From Aplidium turbinatum (taxonomy: Eukaryota; Chordata; Ascidiacea; Aplousobranchia; Polyclinidae): a stretch of 64,000 nt of DNA. Positions 34,668 to 46,300 of the stretch are shown here, piece by piece. Positions within the stretch are counted from its first letter, which is position 1; every line of letters starts with the position of its first letter. The translations under genes and the position numbers were made by a program. The notes beneath the pieces are model-generated. The model did not search any database. It was given only the letters and a program-made list of their open reading frames with translations, and had not been told where the DNA came from. Where the stretch lies: positions 20,754,477-20,818,476 of the forward strand of contig OU964918.1 in the NCBI GenBank assembly GCA_918807975.1. The letters run 5' to 3'.

Positions 34668-35516
34668 CAGTGGCGTACGCAGGGGGGGGGGGCATTGGGC
34701 CATGCCCCCTCCCCTTTAAAATTGTTTTAGTAGTTAACGACGTAGATTAAGGCATTTAATTTGTTTTGCATTGCTCTGTCAAAGCAATTACTGTAACAAT
34801 GTTGTTTTATAAACTAAGCCAATACGAAATGCATGGCCCACTCCACCTACCCCACCCCAGGTATGCCAATGTAGCATAGTGTTTTGTAAGCCTATTACAG
34901 TGATTAGTGAGAGAAAAATGGATATAGTCTAAACTAAAACCATACTGGGATATCATGAAGACATCTGGGATATCAATGGCCAGTGGCGTAGCCAAGGGGG
35001 GGTGGTTACAACCCCACTTGGCACGCGTGAGACGTCACGATATTGAGAATGATGCTTTCAGTCTCTTTATGCTTGGGAATGATGCTTTCAGTCTAAAAAA
35101 AACTAGCCTAATTTTAAACGAAACTGCATTAAAAGAGCGAGTTTTGCCAATACCAAACATTCAAACATTTCAGCTAGGAATTAACAAGAAAACATAGAGA
35201 CTTAGCTTTATTTCCGAAAAATGCCGCAGAAAACATGATCTTATCCTTTTGCTATGCCACCTGACAGCACCATTTTACAGGAATATTCATACCCACATTT
35301 TTGTTGAAAATGCTCTCAGAATGCACAAAATTCAAAGAAATTTTTCAAAATTTTCTAGGGGAGGCCCCCCAGACCCCCCGCCGCTGGGTGTCGTATTAAG
35401 CGAAAACGCCGTCGGGCTTCGCCGTCGGTCGTCAAAATCCCCCCTTTCAAAATTTCTGGCTACGCTACACTCAATGCCCCCCCCCCCCCCTTGAGAAAAC
35501 CCTGCGTACGCCACTG
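34668..35516. mobile_element. hAT element (CAGTGGCGTACGCAGGG tips), 8-bp TSD
   Basis: CAGTGGCGTACGCAGGG at the left and CCCTGCGTACGCCACTG at the right are perfect inverted tips; CCTGTATG is duplicated at 34660-34667 and 35517-35524. It contains another hAT copy (34981-35470). A long G run at the left and a long C run near the right tip border the tips. Confidence 0.9.
34981..35470. mobile_element. hAT element (CAGTGGCGTAGCC tip) nested in 34668-35516
   Basis: Left tip CAGTGGCGTAGCCAAGG; right end is the complement of GTGTAGCGTAGCCAG. TCAATGGC (34973-34980) and TCAATGCC (35471-35478) form a 7/8 target duplication. Non-coding, 490 bp, with a short palindrome around 35399-35440. Confidence 0.75.
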
Positions 35517-35570
35517 CCTGTATGTAATATTTATCTTTGTTTACTTTTAGACATGACAACTACATGTAGC

Positions 35571-36051
35571 CTATATGGCATGCGAAGGGATAATTGCACC
35601 GGAAAAGCTACCACCGAGCCAAAGAGCAGCCTACTTCCATGGGTTACGTCTTTAGAATTTAAATTCAATGTTTGTGAATGGGGATAGAGAAACAATAGCA
35701 ACAACGAACTTGTCCCAATAATGACGGATATGCCTATAGCACCAGAAGCATTGACCAAAGTAATTAGATGCAGATGTAAGAAATCAACGAAAAATTCATG
35801 TGGAACGAAAACTTGCACCTGTCGCAATTATGGAATGGCATGTGTTTCTTCGTGTGGTGAATGTCATGGTGTTGAATGTAATAGTATAGTAGCCTAAGTA
35901 TGCTTGAAATACAAAGATAGTTTCACATCTTTTTCGTATTTAAGTAATAATTTGTATGAACGACATATTCCAGAGACTAGACGAAAAACTTAAGAATGAA
36001 GACTTTTTTTCACTTCTGCATAACGTCGATGTTGGTACCGAAGAAAAGGAA
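35571..36051 (+). pseudogene. CXC-domain (TSO1/tesmin-like) C-terminal region of the transposon gene
   Basis: An upstream segment reads EKLPPSQRAAYFHGLRL. From about 35735 the frame reads APEALTKVIRCRCKKSTKNS and CGTKTCTCRNYGMACVSSCG, ending in ECHGVECNS and a stop near 35896. The C-x-C spacing matches half of a CXC/CRC DNA-binding domain as in TSO1, tesmin and LIN54. A further reading with RLDEKLKNEDFFSLLHNVDV and an acidic tail enters the right inverted repeat. DNA binding by the CXC region would suit recognition of the element's own ends; that is inference. Confidence 0.7.
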
Positions 36052-36523
36052 TAAGTTACTTGTACAATGAAGATATGAAACGGGACAAGACGAGGAGGAA
36101 AGCAACATCTTTGTCGTTTTTCATGATAGCTTCAATTAAAGTTTCGCTTACTTTGTTTAATTTTTGTTATAGAATATAGAAGAATAAGTCCAAGAGTGAC
36201 GAATAATTTCAAATTTGCCTGAAATTCACAGATTTATCCTTTTGCTTAATCGGTAATAACTCTTTTTCTGTACATTTTCAGGGTTCTTGTTAATAGAAAA
36301 AGTTGTTCCCCTTGAAAAAAGCTAAAAATTGATGACTTGAAATTTTTATAAAAGGATTGTGACGTCATTTGGAAAATGGGTCCAAAAGGGGGTTTCCCAT
36401 CATCCGATTGATGGGGATTTTTTTCTGAGCTATCTGCATAATATGGGGAAGGTCTGAGAAAAGTATCAACTTGATAAAAAAATTTTCCCACAAACACCAC
36501 TTTTTAAGTTCCCACGACTGCAC
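35950..36523. repeat. Right terminal inverted repeat of the PIN/CXC element
   Basis: Inverse of 27748-28340. It includes the 3' end of the gene and ends at the complement of GTGCAGTCGTGGGA followed by TA. Confidence 0.85.
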
Positions 36524-36699
36524 TACAATCAATCACTAACGACCTGAAAATGGCGAAGACATTTTTAAGAAATAGCCTACCCAATAATTGGCATAATGGG
36601 GTGAAAACTTATTGCTTTCTCCTATTGTTTTTGACAGATTACCTGAAGATTGCCGTGATAAATCGGTGCCAAAGAATTTTTATTCGCAGTTTGTCCAAG

Positions 36700-37012
36700 C
36701 CCACTGCTCCAACTCAGTGGTTATAAGCGCCCAACTTTATGCACGAAGAAAACTCAAAAAGGCGCGGGTTCGGTTCTCGGAGTGTGTGCTCCTGAGCTAT
36801 GCATTTCAAGACTGCTCTCCATTCAGCAGCACCTCAGCACAACTGTAAATGGATTAATGTAGGCTGCAAACAAGAAAAGTCTTCACTCTGTCAATCTCGG
36901 TAACCGATCCTGCGCCAGTGATTCAAAGCCTCTACAAGTACCGGTATGCAACATTGCCAGGAATAATCTATTAGAGGCTTTGTCAGTCTGAGGATGAAGA
37001 TTCAAAATCAAA
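36700..37012 (+). mobile_element. tRNA-derived SINE, AATC-tail family
   Basis: A-box-like AACTCAGTGGTTATAAGCGC and B-box-like GGTTCGGTTCTCGG, followed by the family body (CTCCATTCAG, CTCTGTCAATCTCGG, AGTCTGAGGATGAAGATTC). It lies just downstream of the SPAG6 poly(A) signal. Confidence 0.75.
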
Positions 37013-37053
37013 CTAAATATCTCATAAAGATGGTGATAAGGAAATGAAGGAAC

Positions 37054-37059
37054 TTTATT
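37054..37059 (-). promoter_or_regulatory. SPAG6: Poly(A) signal of SPAG6
   Basis: AATAAA on the minus strand, about 106 bases after the SPAG6 stop codon. It is the first such hexamer downstream. Confidence 0.7.
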
Positions 37060-37164
37060 GAAACGACAAATACAGCATGCTCTACAATAACGAAATACAA
37101 TATTTTTATAACCAAAGAGTAAACACCTATAAACTACAGGAAGACACAATGATCACAAAAGTTT

Positions 37165-37377
37165 TTAGCCGGAAGGAAGGAATTTTTCCACTTTTTCAAG
37201 AAGAGTTTCAGAATATCCTGGACTATAATATCGCACAATTTCCTCAGGAAAACAGTTGTTGATGGAAGTCACGTACTCATGCAAGGCCGATCCCGGTTCC
37301 GACTTAATTTCTTGAACTTTCTTGAGGCCACCGCTGGTGACAAAGACTCGACGAGCTTTGCTGTCATGGGGAAGAAC
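37165..37377 (-). CDS. SPAG6: SPAG6 coding exon 10 (last)
   Basis: Residues 439-508, VLPHDSKARRVFVTSGGLKK through LLEKVEKFLPSG and stop TAA at 37167-37165. Acceptor ATATCCAG. Confidence 0.96.
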   Translation of the reverse strand, partial: VLPHDSKARRVFVTSGGLKKVQEIKSEPGSALHEYVTSINNCFPEEIVRYYSPGYSETLLEKVEKFLPSG

Positions 37378-40300
37378 CTGGATATAAAACATACGACATC
37401 ACACATAATACTACACATGATACACAACTCATTTATCGAGCGGCGGATTCAGCTCTCCGGATGTGCGCTTTAACAACTCATTTCAAGGACTACTCTCTAG
37501 CCCAGTGGTTCTCAACCTTTTTTCTTTCGTGGCCCATTTTTGTTTGCATAAAAGTTCTGTGGCCCATTCAGTTTTTATGTAAGAAAAAAATTACAAAAAA
37601 AGGTTTATAAACAAAAAGCAGCAGAACATTGCCTTTAGAATGTTGCTGGAATTCCCTTGTTGAATCCAGGCGTTGAAGCTTCACACTGTCTTCTTTTCGT
37701 TAAAAAAATTTATATCTTCATCCTTGTAATTAGGATGAACTTTTTCCAGGTGAAGTTTCAGTTTTGATGGCCTCAATGAATGATGACTAAGAACTTTACA
37801 ACATAATACACATTGTCTTTTTTCTTCTCTGTTATCAAAAATTGATGTTCATACTGAATGTAATTTTTAAAGCTTCAAGTATTGTCAATTCCTCCCAAAA
37901 TAAAATGCTGCACGTATTAAAAAGCGGATCTGCAGAAGTTCAACAAGGCTACCGCTTATAAAGATGGCTTAATTGTAACCACAAACTAGTCTATTACAAT
38001 TACATCATAAAGTGTTGTAAAAACTGAGTTGATGTAAAACTGTATGTTGCAATAATTAGAATGATGATTGCCACTTTGCATTTAAAACAGCAGCATCATT
38101 CATTGTAACTGAACAAACACACAAGTGTAAAATTGACTATAGTGACAAAAATGAATCAAAATGTTTCAATACATCTTTCAATTTTTAAAATATGTCTGTG
38201 GCCCACCTCAAAATGCTTCTATGGCCCACCAGTGAGCCATGGCCCACTGGTTGAGAACCGCTGCTCTAGCCTATTATGCGATAGGCCTACCTAGTGGATG
38301 GAATAATAATTCACAGACAACGACACTTCATTTAATGAAAACTTCACTCTGTCAATCTCGGTAACCGTGCAGCATCAGTTCAAAAGTTCCATAAGTTTAT
38401 AAAATTATCAAGGTCAAGCTCTCAAAGAAGTCTCAGTTTGAAGATGAAAACCTCCACAATCCTCCACAAGATGAAAACCTCCACAATCCTCCACAAGATG
38501 AAAACCTCCACAATCACAGAAGAGCACAAACGCCACTTTCCTGAGATCGTTTTTATCGAATTTCGTATGGTCTTCATATAAGTCTACACAAGTGCACATA
38601 CACGATCTACAACATGCACGCTCAAACGTCATGGTCATACATTGAACAAACTTACTTTGCTGTACTGGCCGACGACATGCTTCAATACGTTGGGTGGGGC
38701 ATCATGAAGAAGCGGCTCCAATGCCGGAAGGTGAACACATTTTTGGAGGATATTCTTCAGAGCCTTTTTCGACTATTCAAAACAGCAAACATTCAGATAT
38801 TCGATAACATAATCAATGATCGTACGGATAATAGTCAGTTATTTCTTTTATATTTTTACCTTTTTCTTTCCGTTTTTCCAAAAACAATTTATTTCGATCC
38901 CTTAACCTTGGACCTAGGTGATAGGTAGCCTATATGCCAAGGAAGAACATTTTACCTTTATTTGTAGATCTTCCGAGCTCGCTGTGGAGAGGTAGAGTTG
39001 GAGCAGCCGTGGCAACACGTTGGCAACAGCAACCGCCTTCGCATGTTCAGGAGTGTGTCGGCCCATTTGTCCCAGCGACCATGCCACCGCAGCCTTGATA
39101 TGATCCTCTTTCTCTTCCACCAGAGTTATCGCTAACTGGTTCACTCCCTAAATGAAAAGACAGTTTCCGATCTTTAAAAACAATAGCGGGCGTAAATTTA
39201 TATCACGTAAAAGTAATGTTACCATTTTCAGTAACAGTTAAAACACTACAAAGACCTCACAAACTTTACAAGCTTTTAATTTCCGCTAATATGCTGTAAT
39301 GCAACAATCTATATTTTTCAAAGACTTTAGTTAGAGCGTATTGGAACCACAATTAACCTTTGACACGATGACGGCCATGGCGAGGTTCTCAGAGTGGGCG
39401 GCGATGTAGCCGAGAGTCATCACGCCAGGAAGTCTGACGTTGCCTTTCGAATCTCCCACGTAATCAACAATAGCGGCGACACCTCCCGCATTGACGATAA
39501 GCTGAGCGAGCTGTGAGCATCAAAAACATTGTTTTATACTGAACTACACCAAACTGGTGCCATGCAAGAGACTTCTTGTTTCATTGTTTAAAAAAATCTC
39601 AAACATTCTGTTGGCAAATATAAAAGTGTTTCCAGATAGAATTTTAAGAATCCCCGATCCAAAGCTGTGACATCGTCTGCATTTGATCTACCAGATGCTG
39701 ACAAATAAGCTTACGGTTATATCAATTCTCTGTTTATTACACGTGTTTCAGTTTATTTATAGGGTCAGTGGGTAGATGAAAGTTAGAGAAACACTGCCCT
39801 AGCCCTTAGACAAGGATTTTTCAAGCCATGGGTCGCGACCCAAATGTGGGTCGCCAAGATTTTGCAGAATCGTTTGCTACAGTAGTATGTTGCTTTTAGC
39901 CAAACGTACAGTCAGTTTAGTTTGACCAGTGGCGCACGCAAGGGTGGGTGGGGTTGGGATTAAACATTGAGCTTAATATTTGAAATTTTTGTATTGTTTC
40001 ATGGCTTTGTTTAATTGCGTCGTCCTCTATGTTTTTTATTTTTTTGTAAACCAAGTTTTTTAAACACGCATTTGTGTTGTGATACAGCAATTATAGCCAA
40101 GAAACTATCTGAAACGAAATAAAAAGTGAAAAATTGAGTAGCTGACTAGCAATAGTCAGCTACTCAGTAGTCTACTACTACTACAATAGTCTACTACTCA
40201 GTAGCAATAGTCAGCTATTTGAGTAGCTGACTGACTAGTAGCTAGCAATTCCTAAACTTTTCGCTTGCTTTTGTTGTTTATGAGTTTACTCGAAGCTAAA

Positions 40301-43300
40301 CTCGTTTGCTCGAAGCTAAACTCTAGGATGTTGTGGACCCAGGCTCACCACTAGCTTGAAAAACCGGTCTGTTAGTAGATAATGGCTAGCCTACTTTTTA
40401 GTAGGCAACAGTTTCCACCGTGTGATTGGACATCTCTTAGGCCTAGCATGAGCAACTGTTACGTTGAAACGTTTTAAAATAATGTTTTGTTTCATTTTGA
40501 GGAAAAATTCTTTCATCTGTATTGATTTCGAGATCTCAGCAATTTGATTTCGTTACGAAATATGAAATACCAATGCATAAGAATCATAGGCTACAAAGTA
40601 GAAAGCGTCAAGACAAAAGTGCGTGAGATTGAGTAAAAAAGTGTTTATTTTAAGATAAACTGAAGTCTGCTTTCACTCATTAAATTAAATTCTATTTTAC
40701 CACAAAATGCAATCTTATCGTAACTCAAATGAAAAACGTCTTCGTACTCCACAGGAAACACCGGCCGAATTCTGAATCGACAGTAGATTGCATTCACGAT
40801 TTAGCCAAATTAGCCTACATTGCATATTTGCATTAACCAACAAATTTTTAACAAAAAAAACGTACGCTAATGTTCGTCGAGCTTGTAGCCCACCTTGTAG
40901 CCCTCTTCATCAACACAATGGCAAGTGTACGTTTAGTGACCTGTCATAGGCCCACTTTCGTTTCAGACGTAAACTAAATGTTGGTTACGATTAGAATGGT
41001 CTCATGAAATGTTTTCACAACTCTTCCGCATGAAAAATTCCTGCGTACGCCACTGAGTTTGACTATTTGATTGTCACAAATAAAATAGCAAGACTTGCTC
41101 AATTGTGTCAATAACTTTCAGACGTTTTTAGTCAAACCAAACTCATTGTTATATGATACTATCTCAGACGATGTCACAATGTATGTCTACAATTACTTCG
41201 TTAGTTTTACTTTAGAGCGCTTTTTTAACTTTATCGCGGCTGAATAAGCCAGGCTAGCGGTTCTTCAGAAACTGCAGAGTGGACTCTGGCCAAGTTGTTT
41301 TCCAAAAATGCAGGGACATACAGTAGGACAGATATGCAAGGACAGTTTAAAACTTGCTGAAAGCAAATAAAGGTTAATAAATATATTGCTAAGTTGTGTT
41401 CTTTCAATATGCACTAACTTAAATGTATTTGGGTTGCACTCATTTTTGCAGATCGTTGTTTTAAGCGATTTTGAGTTGCCAAAAAAAGCTAAACAACGCT
41501 GCTTTAGGCCATGCTTCAATTGTAAATGCTCAACTTGGAATGTTGTTATTATATGACGCCCATCAAGAAGGGATTCTCACAATCTCCATACTGCGCCATG
41601 TAAGTTGATGAAAAAGTCGTGTTTGACGTGATACGGCCAGGGAGTGGAGTAAAGTAAGACAATGTGGCATATGACAATTGAACAGCCCTTGTAATCATTT
41701 ATATATCAGCTGTTTCATACAAAAATGCGATCACAAATTCAACACCCAACGCCTACCTCCGGAGTATGTTTGGCAATCTCTCGAATGAGAGTAGCCACGT
41801 TCTTCCTCACATACTCGTCGCAATCTCGCAAGCAGGTGAGCACGGATGGGAATATTTCGGCTTCAACCACCATTTCAGCAAGATCAACCGAATGCTTCGA
41901 TATTTGACTCAATGCTGAAAATACTTGTCTCTGTCGGATGAAAACAAAAATTACCTTATTGTGAAAAACTATACAAGACGTGTGCAACGAAGATATAGAA
42001 ACAACGAGTAAACTCCTGTTCATGACTCAAAACATGTTCTTTCTGCAAATTTGTTCAAAAACATCTATCCATTAACGAACAGTGTTGATATGTATGATCT
42101 CATACTTGAAGAAAAAAACATAACCCAAAAACTACAGCAAAGAAATCATAAAATTACAAAACAAAGCCCGTTTAAGTCAAGATTGTTCTGTACTAGGTAT
42201 TACCTTGAGCTTGGCATCAGGATTCAGTATCATCTGTGCCAAGTGAGCGATCGCACCTGCGTCAACAACTGTTTGTGCCAGCTCAGGACTGTGCTTGCAT
42301 ATGTCGCTCAGTGCTGATGCTGAGATGCGCTTGAGAGAAAGCTCCGGTTCCTGGATGCACAGGACGAGCAATGGGACCGCTCCAGCGTCGACGACAGCTT
42401 GCGACAACTCTGATTCGTTAATTAACATCCTGTTTATTACTTTTGAAATATTATATTTGGAGTTATCAACTGAAATTATCACACTTAAACTTTTCGAGAA
42501 CAAAATACGCCATGCTGTTGAAGCAAACCAACATTTGAAAACTACATCTGGTACACTGCAATTACTTTCACATAAATTTCAAAAAAATCTAAGATTATGA
42601 TCTTGCAGTTAAAAAATTCTGCATTGATGCAAAAACAAGCGTTTTACACAAGTCACAACAAAGTTGTCCGTTACCGAAAAGAATTGGCAGTGTTTTTTAT
42701 TCACAAAGCCTATCCACAACAAAGATGCGCAAAAACAGTCAAGTTTAAAAGTTATGTTATATTTGTACACTAAGCAATTGCAGACTTGTATTTAGACAAT
42801 AATAAACAATTAAAGGCTACAGAGCATCTAGCTGCACCAAAGGTGACGTACTTAAATTCCAGCGGGTAGACTGACCTGCGTTATGTCTTGCTATGTATCC
42901 AAGGGCCCACGCTGCAGACTCCTTGACTCCAGGGTCAAATTCTTCAAGGCAGATTACAAGAGCATCGAGTGCGCCACAGTCCACCACTGCCTGGGCGAGC
43001 TGCGGTGAATGCTTGGCTACCGCTCGCAGCACGAAAGCCGCGGCTTTCTTATAAAATCTCTGAGAATATAACGACTTAGGGTTACTGCCTTGCAGCTCAA
43101 CTAATGGAAAACAAACTGATTGAAGTTTGGTTTAGTGGTCACGAGATATTAATTTGTTTCGTTATTTCACATAGAAAACCGAAGAACGACTACTTGATAT
43201 TGATTTTTACCAAGAAGAAACAGTGGCCTTCCTTTGAAAAAGATTGAAACAAATATGTAATTAATACAAACCAAAGTTTATGCCACAAAACTAGGGATAC

Positions 43301-46300
43301 ATAAAAGCCATTTAATTAACGTAGTTTGTCATTCCACGTAGGCTACGTGCAACTGCGTGTAATCTGAAACCATAACGAAAGATGTAGGCTATAAAGCATG
43401 AAATACAAACGTTTTGCTCTGCAAGGGAGTAGACCAGCTGGGGAAGGATATCTCCCTTTACGACAGCTTCAGCCAGATCGTCGTTGTAGTTTGCAAGCCG
43501 ACCCAGCGCGAGAGCTGCGGTTTGTTGCACAGTGGGGACAACATCGAGAAGCAGAGGCCGAAGTAATGACATCACACCTACAAATCATTTGATAGCAAAA
43601 GCTGCATATGTCAACACACTATGCACAAAGTGCATCTTTTAACTTTTTATAGACGTGATCATAAGTTTACATTAGCAAATACCGTACTTGGAACAGCGTG
43701 GAATTTAAATTTTTTATACCTTTGCACAAAAACGCACATATCTATAATGACAACTTCATTTACTATTGTCATCCTTGCGAATGCGATTTGCTCAACAATA
43801 GGCCCGTGAAAAAATAGTTTCTTTCTTCACCAATTCAATAATCGTATAATCGGTTAACCGCCATTTACTGACAAAGCTAACCTGCATTTTGAAGTGTTTC
43901 GATGTTTTGCGGTCTCGTTGACAATTCAGCAATTGTTTGAACAAATTGGGTGCGAGATTTCTGGTACTGCTCAAACACTAGAAATAAATGATATGTATTA
44001 AAATTTACGTATTTGATAGACTTATTGCAAATATTATTGTAAAGTTGTAATTAATTTCTTAATGTAGTTGTCAAGAGTTTCCTCATTAATGACGTAATTT
44101 TGATTTAATACCGAGTCTACATTTGAACACAATCACGTGGCAAGATAATCATCAAATATACACAATAATTTACAAAACAACAATTTTACTGTTTCTTTAA
44201 CTTAAAATGAGTGAGATTTAAACGTCAACGACTCCACATTAAATACGTTGTGTTATTGTTGAAAACTCATCACCCGGGGTGACTACAGCATAAGACACTT
44301 AATCTTGTTGGATACAACTTATGAATCCTTTTTCACGAAAATTTACCACAGAAATTCTCAAACTCCAGCTAAATTAAAAAAAACTCTGACATCTAAACTG
44401 TATTATATTACTCATAAATCTTGTTGCTTTCAAATCATAGTTTTCAAATTATATTATATACAACAATACAGTCAAATCCATATTTTTAGACATGAATCTT
44501 ATTTACATGTTCTTCGTGATATAAAATACCTGAATATATAGCACGTATGACATACATCAAAGAAATAGAATACAAGTAGATGAAAATCAGTTACTAGTTC
44601 ACTAAAAACCTTTACGGTCTGTTACACCTCAATAGGATCACCAGAAGGAATTTATTCAAATAGAGTCTATGTTCAAATTACAAATAGAATGAAAATTCAA
44701 ATAGAACAAAAGTATCAAATTATTATTCCTATACAATATTAAGCATGTTTTATCAATTTACAAATCTCTTTTCAATTTAAACATCATGGAGATCAGTGTA
44801 TTCCATTATACAATTACACTTTATGATAAAAAAGATGCTTGTATTAATACTTCACAGCAGGGGTGAGCAAGTTTTTTGCACGCACGGGCCAGATGATGTA
44901 GAGATAGTGCGAAGGCATGCCGCAATGATACCCATGCAATAACAAAAGAGTAGATAAACTTGACGTCAAGTAATTTAACTCATTGTTCTATATGAAACCT
45001 ATTCTCATATTATCGTTGTAGCTCCTTTAAGTTCCCTCACGTGTAGGCATCTTTCATTTGTCTTATAACTGTCCTTGGAAAAGCTGATGGTTAAAAATGA
45101 CAGCTTTCTTTCTGTACAAACAATCTCTGCAACTGCCATCATGTGTTCCTTTATAAATATTCTCCTTTTACACATGTTTTCTGCTACCACCTTTGACACT
45201 GCATAACTAGATTGAATATTTCTTTTATTTTCTCATCTTTGTAAGATTAAAGACCGTTGCTGCAAAGATTTTGCAACTACACAAAGTTTATCTTTTCTGA
45301 TCTTCAGCCGGCTCAGCACAACTCTATGGCACAGTATTAATGCACCCACAGTCCACACACACAATAATTTTACAACATGAATTTTAATAATGTACATAAC
45401 ACATTTATAGAACTAACCACTACATTTCTTGGCCTATCAGCAGGGCCGGCGCAAGGTTTTTTTTTGCGCTCTAGGCAAACTTCAATTTCTGCATTCCATC
45501 AATATGTTACTATAACAGGCCCTAGTGAACAATAACAGTTATGTACTTTTCCTGCTCCTGTAACTCAAGTTGCGATTAATTAAATTACGTTACGGTAGTG
45601 AGTAACAAATCAAAAGTAAATCTGAGATTAAGTAATTTTTTTAATTTAGTGAAATTTACACTAATTGGCGTACAATTTATTCCCACGGCAAGATCACAAG
45701 TCTAGCCTACTTTTTAAATTGCAAGTTCTGTTGCCAATCATTCCATGTTGAGCGCTGAAGCGTAATCAGGCTCAGTGAATATCATAGCAACTACCATTGA
45801 CGCTTGCCACAAATCATGGAAGCATCAGTAGAATTCGCAGTACATTGAAGCATTTGGCATACATATTGGCTAAAAGTTTTTTGAAAGCATAAGTCATGTC
45901 TAAAGCAGCAAAGTACATTTTTACTCTAATTTGTGGGTTGAGTTTTAAATACTGTTGTTTGTAGATATAATTTGCCTTTATATTTTCTTTTCCTTACTGA
46001 TTCTAGTTCAAATGAAAAAATAATTTTTAGTTTCTTGACGAAGTTTTTTAATGTAGCAATATATTTAATATAGATCAACCTTTATCCAACTTTAATGTAG
46101 ATCTGAATCGTTTCAAAGCATTAGTGTGACTTTCTTATATTTTTTCTCTTTTAAAGTAGGCTATTGGATTACAGTTTGGGCAATAATATTCAAAACAAAA
46201 AAACATTTTTATTCAAAGAAAAAAGATTTCAAAAAAGTTACAAAACTGCAAGAAAAAGAACTTCTGTGCTCCCTTGAAGGGCTTGCCAGATGTTTCATCC

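Larger units (their letters stand above)
27748..36523 (+). mobile_element. TIR element encoding a PIN/FEN-like nuclease with CXC domain (decayed)
   Basis: The ends GGGCAGTCGTGGGA and complement of GTGCAGTCGTGGGA form inverted repeats of about 580 bp with high identity, flanked by TA on both sides (27746-27747, 36524-36525). It lies in a SINE tail, which resumes on the far side. Inside on the plus strand are pieces of one gene in order: an N-terminal region (28418-29033), a PIN-like nuclease (33818-34562) and a CXC region (35571-36051). An LTR retrotransposon (29039-33812) and hAT elements (34668-35516) interrupt it. Without them the unit is about 3.1 kb. Similar proteins occur across animals; their link to a TIR element is inferred here. 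Confidence 0.7.

Noticed and set aside
38614-38928. 104-codon plus-strand ORF
   Set aside because: Antisense of SPAG6 exon 9 plus intron.
39800-39860. hAT element starting near the GGGTCGCGACCC palindrome
   Set aside because: Resembles the ends at 57336 but has no second end or duplication.
42295-42600. 101-codon plus-strand ORF
   Set aside because: Antisense of SPAG6 exon 5.
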